Assembly: GCF_030813915.1 (NCBI RefSeq)
Contig: NZ_JAUSUJ010000001.1
Location: 1-64,000 of the forward strand
DNA from: Rhodoplanes tepidamans
GTDB taxonomy: Bacteria; Pseudomonadota; Alphaproteobacteria; Rhizobiales; Xanthobacteraceae
DNA length: 64,000 bases
Direction: 5' to 3'
Position 1 is the stretch's first letter, and each line of letters begins with the position of its first letter. The position numbers were made by a program, and so were the translations under genes. Below the pieces are notes generated by a model. It ran no database searches, was not told the origin of the DNA, and worked only from the letters and a program-made list of their open reading frames with translations. Below, piece after piece: positions 25,027 to 33,557 of the stretch.

Positions 25027-26052
25027 CTAGTCGACGGCGACGCCGGTCTCCTTGACGAGGGCCCGATAGGCGTCGCTCTGCTGCTTCACGAAGGCCGTGA
25101 ACTCGGCGACCGACATCGGGTTCACCTCGGCGCCGGCGTCCACCAGGGTCTTCTTCACGTCGGGCTCCGACAGGATCGCGTTGATCTCGCCGTTGAGCTT
25201 CTCGACCACCTCCCTGGGGGTGCCGCGCGGCACGAAGAAGCCCTGCCACAGCGTGATGTCGAACTCCTTGATGCCGGTGAGCTCGGCGACGGTCGGCACG
25301 TCGGGCGCGCCGGTGGCGCGCCGCTTCGACGACACGCCGAGCACCTTGAGGGACCCCGACTTGACGTGCGGCATCACGGCCGGGAAGCCCGAGAAGTAGA
25401 GATCGACATGGCCGCCGAGCAGATCGTTGAGGGCCGGCCCGGCGCCCTTGTACGGCACGTGGACCAGCGGCGTCTTGGTGCGCGACTTCAGGAGCTCGCC
25501 GGCGAAGTGGCCGGGCGTGCCGGCGCCGGCCGAGGCGAAGGACAGCCCGTTCGGCTTCGACCTGGCGGTCTTCAGGAGGTCGTCCAGCGTGGCGTAGGGG
25601 GCCTTCGGCGGGATCGCCAGCGCGAGCGCCACGTCGGTGCCGAGCGCGACCGGCATCAGCTCGGTGTCGGGATCGTAGCCGACATTCTTGAGGAGGTGCG
25701 GATTGATGGCGATCTCGGCGCTCTGGCCGACCAGCACGGTGTGGCCGTCCGGGGTGGCGCGGGCGACCGCCTGGGCCGCGATGCCGCCCGAGCCGCCCGG
25801 CCGGTTCTCGACCACGACGGTCTGGCCGAGCCGTGGCGCGAGCTTCGCCGCGATCAGGCGCGCCACCACGTCGCCGGTGCCGCCCGCCGCGTAGCCGACG
25901 ATCAGCGTGACGGTGCGGGACGGGAACGGGTCGGCCGCGGCTGCGCCGGTGGCGGCGGTGCCGAGGATGGCCGTGCCGGCCAGCACGGCGAGGCCGAGCG
26001 CGGCGATGCCGGAGCGGAAGGACGGGCCGGAGTCCGGGAACGAGCGGCGCAT
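25027..26052 (-). CDS. Bug/TctC family tripartite tricarboxylate transporter receptor
   Basis: A 341-residue periplasmic binding protein: a long signal peptide with AGTAILGTAATGAAAA before a likely cleavage site near residue 39, then FPSRTVTLIVGYAAGGTGDVVARL, a hallmark of TctC/Bug receptors. VENRPGGSG and VPYKGAGPALNDLLGGHVDLYF match the remaining ligand-binding stretches. Such receptors deliver carboxylates, amides or aromatic acids to TctAB permeases. No tctA or tctB gene is present here, so this is an orphan receptor that must share a permease encoded elsewhere or act as a sensor. GAGGAA precedes the ATG. Confidence 0.93.
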   Translation of the reverse strand: MRRSFPDSGPSFRSGIAALGLAVLAGTAILGTAATGAAAADPFPSRTVTLIVGYAAGGTGDVVARLIAAKLAPRLGQTVVVENRPGGSGGIAAQAVARATPDGHTVLVGQSAEIAINPHLLKNVGYDPDTELMPVALGTDVALALAIPPKAPYATLDDLLKTARSKPNGLSFASAGAGTPGHFAGELLKSRTKTPLVHVPYKGAGPALNDLLGGHVDLYFSGFPAVMPHVKSGSLKVLGVSSKRRATGAPDVPTVAELTGIKEFDITLWQGFFVPRGTPREVVEKLNGEINAILSEPDVKKTLVDAGAEVNPMSVAEFTAFVKQQSDAYRALVKETGVAVD

Positions 26053-26129
26053 GGGTGGTTCCTCTCTTCTTGACGTTCTGTGGCGCGCGGGCGTGCGGGG
26101 GCGGCCCGCCATCCGTGGAGGGGCCGCTG

Positions 26130-27071
26130 TCAGAAGCGGAAGAGGCGGGTCGGGTTGTCGACCAGGATTTTCTTGGTGGTCGTGGCGTCGCCCGCCCACT
26201 CGGCGAGCACTGCGAGGGCTCTGTGGTCGTCGACGGTGCGGAACGGCTCGATGTCGGTCGCGGCGCGGCCGGCCCGCTCGGCGCCGCCGCCGGTGTGGGG
26301 CCAATCGGAGGCCCACACCAGCCGATCCGGGTTGGCGGCGATCAGCCGGCGGGCGAGGGGCGCGAGGTCCGGATAGTCGGGCGCCTCGCGGCCGGCCCGG
26401 TAGACGCCCGAGAGCTTGATCCAGACCCGTCCGGCGGCGAGGAGGTCGAGCAGCACGTCCAGGCCGGGCTGCCCGGGGCCCGCGGCGGCGCGGGCCCCGG
26501 CGAAGTGGTCGAGCACCACGGGCACCGGCGCGGCCGCGATGGTGTCGGCGAGTGCCGGCACGAGGGCGAGATCGACGAAGAGCTGCACGGCGAAGCCGAG
26601 CGGCGCGACGCGCCCGATCGTTTCCGCGACGGCCGCGACCGCGGCCCGGCCGCGGTCCTGGATGCCGTCCTGGCCGCGCGTGTGCAGGTTCACCCTGACG
26701 CCGACCACGCCGGCGCGGGCGAGAGCCGTCAGCGCGTCGTCCGGGACGGTCGCCGGATCGATCACGGCGATGCCGCGGGCGACCGCCGGCCCGAGCGCGG
26801 CGAGGGCCGCGACCAGGCAGGCATTGTCGTCGCCGTAGACGCTCGGCTGCACCAGCACGGCCCGGGCGACGCCGAGCCCGGCCAGAAAGGCGCGCAGGTC
26901 AGCGACGGTCGCCGGCCCGGGCGTGTAGGTGCGGTCCGCCGCGAACGGAAATCCGGGATCGAAGACATGGACGTGGCAATCGACGATCGCGCCGTCGACC
27001 GGGCCGGGCGGCACGGCGGCTCCGTCGGTCCTCGGGCGCGCGGCCGGACGGCCGTCGTCACCTGTCGTCAT
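26130..27071 (-). CDS. amidohydrolase family 2 TIM-barrel hydrolase
   Basis: A 313-residue metal-dependent hydrolase of the amidohydrolase-2 group related to 2-pyrone-4,6-dicarboxylate lactonase. The first metal pair is H33/H35 in IVDCHVHVFDP; VLDHFAG near 190 and the C-terminal WASDWPHTGG complete the site. In this group the enzymes open lactones or decarboxylate aromatic acids. It is the first gene of the minus-strand operon and diverges from the GntR gene. The ATG at 27071 follows a GGAAGAG; a frame extending 22 residues further crosses the candidate operator and is less likely. Confidence 0.86.
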   Translation of the reverse strand: MTTGDDGRPAARPRTDGAAVPPGPVDGAIVDCHVHVFDPGFPFAADRTYTPGPATVADLRAFLAGLGVARAVLVQPSVYGDDNACLVAALAALGPAVARGIAVIDPATVPDDALTALARAGVVGVRVNLHTRGQDGIQDRGRAAVAAVAETIGRVAPLGFAVQLFVDLALVPALADTIAAAPVPVVLDHFAGARAAAGPGQPGLDVLLDLLAAGRVWIKLSGVYRAGREAPDYPDLAPLARRLIAANPDRLVWASDWPHTGGGAERAGRAATDIEPFRTVDDHRALAVLAEWAGDATTTKKILVDNPTRLFRF

Positions 27072-27123
27072 GGGCTCTTCCCGGAAACGTGTTCTGGTTG
27101 TTGCGGGCAGCCTATCGGCGGTT

Positions 27124-27151
27124 ATGGTACTTTGCAATCACGAAGTACCAT
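27124..27151. promoter_or_regulatory. inverted repeat ATGGTACTT-N10-AAGTACCAT, candidate GntR operator
   Basis: Perfect 9-bp arms separated by 10 bases, placed between the divergent amidohydrolase (start 27071) and GntR (start 27188) genes. This is the normal position for an autoregulatory GntR-family operator. Arm symmetry is seen directly; the binding protein is inferred. Confidence 0.7.
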
Positions 27152-27187
27152 TCCGCCGCGACCCTGGTGTCGTCGTCGGCCCGACCG

Positions 27188-28093
27188 ATGGATGCGCCCG
27201 CGATGCCCGCTCCCTTGCCCGAGATCCTCGCCGCCCGGATCGGCGACCTCATCCGGAACGGCGGAGCCGCCGCCGGCGCCCGGCTGGTGGAACGCAGGCT
27301 CGCCGAGCAGCTGCGGGTGTCGCGCTCGCCGGTGCGGCGGGCGCTGCGCATCCTCGCGCAGGAGGGCGTGGTGGGCGGTGCGCCGGGCGGGGGCTTCGTG
27401 GTGCTGGCGCCGGACGCCGCGGCGTCGCTGCTGCCGCCCGCCGAGCCGGACGACGAAGGGCCGTATCTGCAGATCGCGGCCGACCGGCTCGACGGCCTGC
27501 TGCCCGAGCGGGTGAGCGAGACCGCGCTGATGCGCCGCTACGGGCTGACGCGGGCCCGGCTGGGCGCGATCCTGCGCCGCATCGCCGCCGAGGGCTGGAT
27601 CGAGCGGCTGCCCGGCCACGGCTGGGCGTTCCTGCCGGTGCTCACGTCGCTGCAGGCCTATGCGGACAGCTACCGGTTCCGCCTCGTCATCGAGCCGGCC
27701 GCGATCCTCGAGCCCGGCTTCGTGCTCGATCGCGCGGCGATCGCGGCGTGCCGGGCCGCGCAGCAGCGCCTGGTCGACGGCGACATCAGGCGGGTCTCCA
27801 ACGCCACGCTGTTCGACCTCAACAGCCGCTTCCACGAGACCGTCATCGCCTGCAGCCGCAACACCTTCTTCATCGACAGCCTGCGCCGCGTCGACCGCCT
27901 GCGCCGGCTGATCGAGTACCGTCGCACCCTCGACCGCGACCGCGCCGTCGTGCGTTGCCGCGAGCACGTGGCGCTGGCGGACCTGCTGCTCGCCGGCCGC
28001 CGCGCCGAGGCGGCCGCCTTCATGCGCGAGCACCTCGCCTCGGTCGGGCCCGAGAAGGTGGCGGAGCCGCGGTCCGGTGCAGCGGCCTCCTGA
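27188..28093 (+). CDS. GntR/FadR-type regulator with two winged-helix domains
   Basis: A 301-residue regulator. Residues 11-73 form the usual GntR winged helix (LAEQLRVSRSPVRRALRILAQEG). Residues 96-150 look like a second winged helix (VSETALMRRYGLTRARLGAILRRIAAEGWIE, then a glycine-turn wing). The FCD ligand domain follows (about 160-285) with metal-ligand candidates D210, H216, H260 and H282. Ordinary FadR-type members are about 220-250 residues with one winged helix, so the middle domain is extra. The likely effector is a carboxylate that is handled by the divergent operon. Two ATG codons five codons apart are possible starts; I use the first. Confidence 0.87.
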   Translation: MDAPAMPAPLPEILAARIGDLIRNGGAAAGARLVERRLAEQLRVSRSPVRRALRILAQEGVVGGAPGGGFVVLAPDAAASLLPPAEPDDEGPYLQIAADRLDGLLPERVSETALMRRYGLTRARLGAILRRIAAEGWIERLPGHGWAFLPVLTSLQAYADSYRFRLVIEPAAILEPGFVLDRAAIAACRAAQQRLVDGDIRRVSNATLFDLNSRFHETVIACSRNTFFIDSLRRVDRLRRLIEYRRTLDRDRAVVRCREHVALADLLLAGRRAEAAAFMREHLASVGPEKVAEPRSGAAAS

Positions 28094-28098
28094 CCCCT

Positions 28099-28129
28099 GG
28101 TCCGGGCCGATGCGATACGGGCCCGGACC
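28099..28129. terminator. bidirectional hairpin between convergent genes
   Basis: A perfect 10-bp stem (ggtccgggcc / ggcccggacc) with an 11-base loop lies in the 66-base gap between the stops of the GntR and TPP-enzyme genes. There is no T tract, so termination would be imperfect or Rho-assisted. Confidence 0.5.
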
Positions 28130-28159
28130 TCGGGAGGCGGGCCGTCGCGGCGGCGTCCG

Positions 28160-29959
28160 TCATTTCTTGTCGCCGCCGGACGGGAGCACGGAACTGAGCA
28201 CCTGGCGGGCCGTGTCGGCGATCAGGTGAACCTCGGCGGGATCGACCTTGGCCAGCATGGACGTGAAGTTCTTCGCCTGCTGCAGCGAGATGTGCGAGGG
28301 CAGCGGCGGCACCTCGGGATCGGTCTTGACGTTCAGCACCACCGGCACGGACGAGGCCAGCGCCTCGTCCCACGCCGAGCCGAGGCGGGCGGGATCGTCG
28401 ACGAAAATTCCCTTCAGGCCGATCAGCTCGGCAAAGCGGTGATACGGGACGTCGGGGATGAGCTGCGAGGCGTCGTAGCGCGGATTCCCCTCCATCACCC
28501 GCTGCTCCCAGGTGACCTGGTTCAGATCCTCGTTGTTGAACACGCACACCACGAAGGTCTTGTTCGGCCAGCGGTCACGATACTTCGCGACGGTGATGAG
28601 CTCGGCCATGTTGTTCATCTGCATGGCGCCGTCGCCGATCAGCGCGATCACCGGCCGGTCCGGATGGGCGAACTTGGCGGCGATCGCATAGGGCACCGCG
28701 GCGCCCATCGAGGCGAGGCCGCCGGACAGCGAGCACATCATGCCGCGGCGGATTTTCACGTCGCGGGCGTACCAGTTGGCGCAGCTGCCGGAGTCCGAGG
28801 TGACGATGGCGCGGTCGGGCAGCCGCGACGACAGCTCCCAGGCGACGCGCTGCGGGTTGATCGGGTGCGCCGACACCATGGCGCGATCCTCGGCGGTCTT
28901 CCACCAGTCGGCGACATTCGCCTCGACGCGCTTGCGCCACGCCGTGGTCGAGGACTTCTGCTTCAGGAGCGGCAGCAGCGCCTGCAGCGTCTCGGCGGAA
29001 TCGCCGACCAGATTGACCTCCATCGGATAGCGCAGGCTCAACATGCCCGGCTCGATGTCGATCTGGACGCCACGGGCGGCCCCCTCCTTCGGCAGGAACT
29101 CCGAATAGGGAAACCCGGAGCCGATCATCAGGAGCGTGTCGCACTCGGTCATCAGATCCCACGACGCCTTGGTGCCGAGGAGCCCGATCGAGCCGGTGAC
29201 CCAGGGCAGGTCGTCGGGCAGCGCCGCCTTGCCGAGCAGCGCCTTGGCGGCGCCGGCGTTGAGCCGGTCGGCGACCGCGATCACCGCGTCGGTCGCGTGC
29301 AGCGCGCCGGCGCCGACCAGGATCGCCACCTTGTCGCCGGCGTTCAGCACGTCGGCGGCGCGGCGCAGGTCCGCCTCGTAGGGTACGACCTTGGGCCTGG
29401 TGTAGCCGACGCCGGAATGCACGGTGCCGTGCTTGCGCGGCGGCTCCTCGTAGTCGAGCTCCTGCAGGTCGTTGGGGAACACGATCGCGGTGACGGCGCG
29501 CTCGCCGAGCGCGGTGCGGATCGCGCGGTCGACCAGGTGGCGGGTCTGGGCCGGGACCGAGGCCTGCTGCACGAACGCCGAGGCGACGTCCTTGAACATG
29601 CTCTGCAGGTCGAGCTCCTGCTGATAGTGGCCGCCGAGCGAGGCACGTGCCTGCTGTCCCGCGATGGCGAGCACCGGCATGTGGTCGAGCTTGGCGTCGT
29701 AGAGGCCGGTGAGGAGATGCGAGGCGCCCGGGCCGGAGGTGGCGAGACAGACGCCGAGCCGGCCGGAGAACTTGGCATAGGCCGAGGCCATGAAGGCGGC
29801 CATCTCCTCGTGCCGCACCTGGACGAACTCGAAGCGGTCGCCGGCACGGTCGAGCGCGCCGAGCAGGCCGTTGATGCCGTCACCAGGGTAGCCGAAGATC
29901 GTCTTGACGTCCCACTCGCCCATCCGCTCCCAGAAGAAGTCGCCGACGGTCCTGGCCAT
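28160..29959 (-). CDS. thiamine-diphosphate-requiring oxidase/decarboxylase (PoxB-like)
   Basis: A 599-residue TPP enzyme of the pyruvate oxidase/acetolactate synthase superfamily. The conserved activating glutamate is in QVRHEEMAAFMA (about residue 50), and the TPP/Mg motif runs from GDGAMQMNN to NNEDLNQV (about 435-465). The middle FAD/nucleotide-type domain spans about 195-330. It most resembles pyruvate:quinone oxidoreductases, which make acetate and CO2 and feed electrons to ubiquinone, but the C-terminal membrane-binding peptide cannot be verified. An SDR gene ends 14 bases upstream of its start, so the two form an operon with the SDR gene first. Confidence 0.86.
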   Translation of the reverse strand: MARTVGDFFWERMGEWDVKTIFGYPGDGINGLLGALDRAGDRFEFVQVRHEEMAAFMASAYAKFSGRLGVCLATSGPGASHLLTGLYDAKLDHMPVLAIAGQQARASLGGHYQQELDLQSMFKDVASAFVQQASVPAQTRHLVDRAIRTALGERAVTAIVFPNDLQELDYEEPPRKHGTVHSGVGYTRPKVVPYEADLRRAADVLNAGDKVAILVGAGALHATDAVIAVADRLNAGAAKALLGKAALPDDLPWVTGSIGLLGTKASWDLMTECDTLLMIGSGFPYSEFLPKEGAARGVQIDIEPGMLSLRYPMEVNLVGDSAETLQALLPLLKQKSSTTAWRKRVEANVADWWKTAEDRAMVSAHPINPQRVAWELSSRLPDRAIVTSDSGSCANWYARDVKIRRGMMCSLSGGLASMGAAVPYAIAAKFAHPDRPVIALIGDGAMQMNNMAELITVAKYRDRWPNKTFVVCVFNNEDLNQVTWEQRVMEGNPRYDASQLIPDVPYHRFAELIGLKGIFVDDPARLGSAWDEALASSVPVVLNVKTDPEVPPLPSHISLQQAKNFTSMLAKVDPAEVHLIADTARQVLSSVLPSGGDKK

Positions 29960-29973
29960 GCTGGAAAGTCCTC

Positions 29974-31026
29974 TCAACGATGCGTCGGACGACGCAGAGG
30001 CGGGGAGAGCGTGCGGCGCGCGGCGGACCGGGCCGTCGCGCGCGCTTCGATGTGGCCCAGCGCGAAGGCGCCGGCGAGGGCTCCGAGAAGACCGAGCAGC
30101 GCGCCGGCGCGCAGCAGGGCCGGGTCGAAGCCGATGACGCGGGGATGCGCGCGGCGATCGAAGCGGCCGTGTGCGCCGGGATCGCCCGGCACCGGGGTGA
30201 ACAGATTGTCGGGGCGATGCGGGTCGCTCGGCTCCTGCGTCATCTGCCCGCCATAGGCGTCCTCGGCGAGCATGCGGTCGGCGACCCGGGGCAACAGCAG
30301 GGTGCCGATGATCGCCTTGAGGGCCGGGTATCCGATCCACAGCTCGCGCGGGGCCCTGTCGGCGGCCCGCACGATCTCGCGGGCGATCGCCTCGGGCTGA
30401 TAGATCGGCGGCACCGGCTGCGCCCGTCTCGGCATCTTGTTGCGGGCCCAGTCGAACTGCGGCGTGTTGACGGCCGGAAGCTGCACCATGGTCAGGCGGA
30501 CGCGGCTCTTGTCGTGCAGAAGCTCGCTGCGCAGCGCGTCGGTGAAGCCGCGGATGGCGAACTTCGCCCCGCAATAGGCGGACTGCAGCGGGATCGCCCG
30601 ATAGCTCAGCGCCGAACCGACCTGCACGATGGTGCCGCGGTCGCGCGGCCGCATGCGCTTCAGCGCCGCCATGGTGCCGTACACCTGGCCGAGATAGGTC
30701 ACCTCGGTGACGCGGCGGAACTCGTCCGGCGCGATGGCGTGCACCGGTGCGAACACGGTCGCCATCGCGACGTTCACCCACACGTCGATCGCACCGAGCT
30801 CGCGCTCGACCCGCGCGGCGGCTTCGTCGACGGCCGCAGCGTCGGCGACGTCCACGGGAATCGCGAGCGCTTCGACGCCATGCGCCCGTACCTCGCGGGC
30901 CGCGGCGTCGAGCCGCTCCCGTCCGCGCGCCAGCAAGGCCACGTGGGCGCCTCGGCGGGCGAACTCCACCGCGGTCGCCCGGCCGACGCCGGCGCCCGCG
31001 CCTGTGATCACGACTGTGAGGGCCAT
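29974..31026 (-). CDS. short-chain dehydrogenase with C-terminal membrane segment
   Basis: A 350-residue SDR with the NAD(P) motif GAGAGVGRA (10-18), catalytic S138, Y151 and K155 (YCGAK), and NVAMA in place of the usual NNAG. Beyond the ~250-residue core it carries a 100-residue extension ending in a hydrophobic helix (about 305-332) and a basic tail, so it may be membrane-attached. This SDR subgroup often co-occurs with stress or lipid functions, but the substrate is unknown. The ATG at 31026 gives the canonical MALTVVITGAG; a frame starting 12 codons earlier is possible. It is transcribed with the TPP enzyme gene. Confidence 0.85.
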   Translation of the reverse strand: MALTVVITGAGAGVGRATAVEFARRGAHVALLARGRERLDAAAREVRAHGVEALAIPVDVADAAAVDEAAARVERELGAIDVWVNVAMATVFAPVHAIAPDEFRRVTEVTYLGQVYGTMAALKRMRPRDRGTIVQVGSALSYRAIPLQSAYCGAKFAIRGFTDALRSELLHDKSRVRLTMVQLPAVNTPQFDWARNKMPRRAQPVPPIYQPEAIAREIVRAADRAPRELWIGYPALKAIIGTLLLPRVADRMLAEDAYGGQMTQEPSDPHRPDNLFTPVPGDPGAHGRFDRRAHPRVIGFDPALLRAGALLGLLGALAGAFALGHIEARATARSAARRTLSPPLRRPTHR

Positions 31027-31062
31027 GGACGGAGAGATCCGAGCATTCGATCCGCACGACAT

Positions 31063-31536
31063 CGCGGCAGCCAGCGGGTCCCCGCTTTCCCAAGCGGCTT
31101 CGCTGGCCCCGGTGTTCGCGAGAACAACGGCGTGGCCCGCGTCTTGTTCGTCTGCGGGGCCGACGAGTTCGAGTCTGCGGCCGACGTCGGTCCGGTGGCG
31201 GACCGGAGCGGGCGCGGCGGCAGCGGAACGGTGCGCCGGCCTTCACCGGGCCCGACGCCGACGGCGCGGCCCGGCGAGGGATCGACAGGAGGCACCGGAG
31301 GGATCTCGACCCGGAGCCTCCGGCGCCTGCCCGTCGCCGGAATCTCCCGTTGACATGCGGCTTCTTTCGTCGGACTTCGACGCCTCTCGTGACGGTTGCC
31401 GAGAGCTCTGCGCGTCGTGTGGGGCGAGGGATCGGGCCCGGGAAAGAACGTTTCGTCCTGGCGCGAGATGGCGTGCCGCCGCCCGCGTCCGACGCTGGGC
31501 AGGCGACGGCTCCGCGTGCCGAACGACCGGACATAA
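31063..31536. other. intergenic region between SDR and dusA
   Basis: About 470 bases between divergent genes. Open frames here have no family resemblance or third-position bias and I call no gene. It must hold both promoters; a TTGACA at 31350-31355 on the plus strand lacks a good -10 partner. No palindrome of note was seen. Confidence 0.4.
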
Positions 31537-32544
31537 ATGACGCTGCATCAAGTACATAGATTGTCCGTCGCCCCGATGATGGACTGGACCGACCGGCATT
31601 GCCGGGCGTTCCATCGGGCGTTGTCGCGGCGGGCGCGGCTCTACACCGAGATGGTGACGACCGGGGCCGTGCTGCGCGGCGACCGCGCCCGCATCCTGCG
31701 CTTCGACGCGTGCGAGCATCCGGTCGCGGTGCAGCTCGGCGGCAGCGATCCGGCGGCGCTCGCCGAGGCGGCCCGCATCTGCGCCGACATGGGCTACGAC
31801 GAGGTGAACCTCAATGTCGGATGCCCGTCCGACCGGGTGCAGGAGGGACGGTTCGGCGCCTGCCTGATGGCCGAGCCGGCGCTCGTCGGCGATTGCGTGG
31901 CGGCCATGACGGCGGCGGTCGCCGTCCCGGTGACGGTGAAGTGCCGCATCGGCATCGACGACCAGGATCCGGAAGCAGCGCTCGACATGCTCGCCGATGC
32001 CGTGGTGGCGGCCGGCGCCGACGCACTGATCGTCCACGCCCGCAAGGCTTGGCTCCAGGGGCTCTCCCCGCGCGAAAACCGCGACGTGCCGCCGCTCGAC
32101 TACGGGCGGGTGTACCGGCTGAAGGCGCGGCTGCCGGCCGTGCCGGTGTCGATCAACGGAGGCATCGCCTCCATCGAGTCCGCCGCCGAGCACCTGAAGC
32201 ACGTCGATGGCGTGATGATCGGCCGGGCCGCCTATCAGGAGCCGTGGCGGCTTCTGGCGGTCGATCCGCTGCTGTTCGGCGAGCCGGCACCGGCCACCAC
32301 GGTGCACGAAGCGATCGAAGGATTCATTCCTTACATGGCCCGCGAGCTCGCCGCCGGCGAGCGGCTCTATGCCATGGTCCGCCACATGCTCGGCCTGTTC
32401 CACGGCGTGCCGGGCGCGCGCGCCTATCGGCGCCACCTGGCGACCCGGGCCGTGAAGCCCGGTGCCGGGCTCGACGTCTTCACCGAGGCGCTCGCCCTGG
32501 TGCGGCGGCCGGGTTCCGCCGCGGCGGACGACGCCGCGGCCTGA
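31537..32544 (+). CDS. dusA: tRNA-dihydrouridine(20/20a) synthase
   Basis: FMN-dependent reduction of uridine to dihydrouridine in the tRNA D-loop. The 335-residue protein starts with the DusA hallmark RLSVAPMMDWTDRHCR and carries VAVQLGGSDP, the catalytic-cysteine stretch NLNVGCPSDRVQEGRFGACLM, and SINGGIA/MIGRAAYQEPW at the phosphate-binding end of the barrel. Length and motifs fit the DusA subfamily rather than DusB or DusC. No clear Shine-Dalgarno precedes the ATG, which is nevertheless set by the family N-terminus. It is a stand-alone gene divergent from the SDR operon. Confidence 0.95.
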   Translation: MTLHQVHRLSVAPMMDWTDRHCRAFHRALSRRARLYTEMVTTGAVLRGDRARILRFDACEHPVAVQLGGSDPAALAEAARICADMGYDEVNLNVGCPSDRVQEGRFGACLMAEPALVGDCVAAMTAAVAVPVTVKCRIGIDDQDPEAALDMLADAVVAAGADALIVHARKAWLQGLSPRENRDVPPLDYGRVYRLKARLPAVPVSINGGIASIESAAEHLKHVDGVMIGRAAYQEPWRLLAVDPLLFGEPAPATTVHEAIEGFIPYMARELAAGERLYAMVRHMLGLFHGVPGARAYRRHLATRAVKPGAGLDVFTEALALVRRPGSAAADDAAA

Positions 32545-32678
32545 ACCGTCGTCCGCCGGGCCGTATCGCCCGCAACGTCAACCCACGCATGCGGAATCGG
32601 CCGGCCAGTCGCGCAACAGGCGGCTTGGCGGATGGCCGAAACTCTGCGACACACGGTCGCTGAACGGAGATTTGCTGC

Positions 32679-33509
32679 ATGTTGGACGTGCCGGTTGGCG
32701 AGCTCGTGGTGCTGGCCTTGGCCATCGCGGGCGGTGGCGTGGTGACGGGGATCCTGGCCGGCCTGTTCGGCATCGGCGGCGGCGCCGTGCTGGTGCCGGT
32801 GCTGTTCGAGATCTTCCGTCTCATCGGCGTGGACGACGAGGTGCGCATGCAGCTCTGCATCGGCACCTCGCTCGCCATCATCGTGCCGACCGCGTTCCGC
32901 TCGTACAAGACCCACAAGGCCAAGGGCATGGCCCTGCAGGACGTGGTGAAGCTGTGGACCGTGCCGGTGATCATCGGCGTCGTCGTCGGCTCCGCCCTCG
33001 CCGTGGTCGCTCCGGGCGAGCTGTTCAAGACCGTCTTCGCCGTCATCCAGACCACCATCGCGATCAAGATGCTGTTCCTGGGCGATCGCGTCTTCCTCGC
33101 CGAGGAGCTGCCCGGCCCCGTCGCGATGCGGATCTATGGCGCCGCCATCGGGCTTCTCTCGGCCATGATGGGGGTCGGCGGCGGCGCCATGGCGACCATG
33201 CTGCTGACCCTCTACAAGAGGCCGATCCACAATGCGGTCGCAACCTCGGCCGGTCTCGGCGTGCCGATCGCCGTCACCGGCACGATCGGCTACATGCTGG
33301 CCGGCATTCCGCACATGGGCGACCTGCCGCCGCTGTCCATCGGCTTCGTGTCGGTCGTGGGCTTCGTGCTGATGGCGCCGATCTCGACCTATACGGCGAA
33401 GTTCGGCGCGCTGATCGCCCACCGCACCTCGCGCCGGACGCTGGAGGTCGCCTTCGGCCTGTTCCTGATCCTCACCGCGGCCCGCATCCTTTACAGCGCG
33501 GTGACCTGA
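32679..33509 (+). CDS. TauE/SafE family permease, copy 1
   Basis: A 276-residue integral membrane protein with about eight hydrophobic helices and the two family repeats: GLFGIGGGAVLVPVLFEI near the N-terminus and MMGVGGGAMATMLLTLYK in the second half. TauE/SafE proteins export sulfite, sulfonates or other small organosulfur or carboxylate anions; the substrate here is unknown. GGAG precedes the ATG. A second copy of closely similar sequence starts 48 bases after the stop, so the pair is a tandem duplication in one operon. Confidence 0.92.
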   Translation: MLDVPVGELVVLALAIAGGGVVTGILAGLFGIGGGAVLVPVLFEIFRLIGVDDEVRMQLCIGTSLAIIVPTAFRSYKTHKAKGMALQDVVKLWTVPVIIGVVVGSALAVVAPGELFKTVFAVIQTTIAIKMLFLGDRVFLAEELPGPVAMRIYGAAIGLLSAMMGVGGGAMATMLLTLYKRPIHNAVATSAGLGVPIAVTGTIGYMLAGIPHMGDLPPLSIGFVSVVGFVLMAPISTYTAKFGALIAHRTSRRTLEVAFGLFLILTAARILYSAVT

Positions 33510-33557
33510 GGTGAGCGCCGCCGCGCGCCGTCGCCCGCCGGGCCGGAGAGACGCCCG

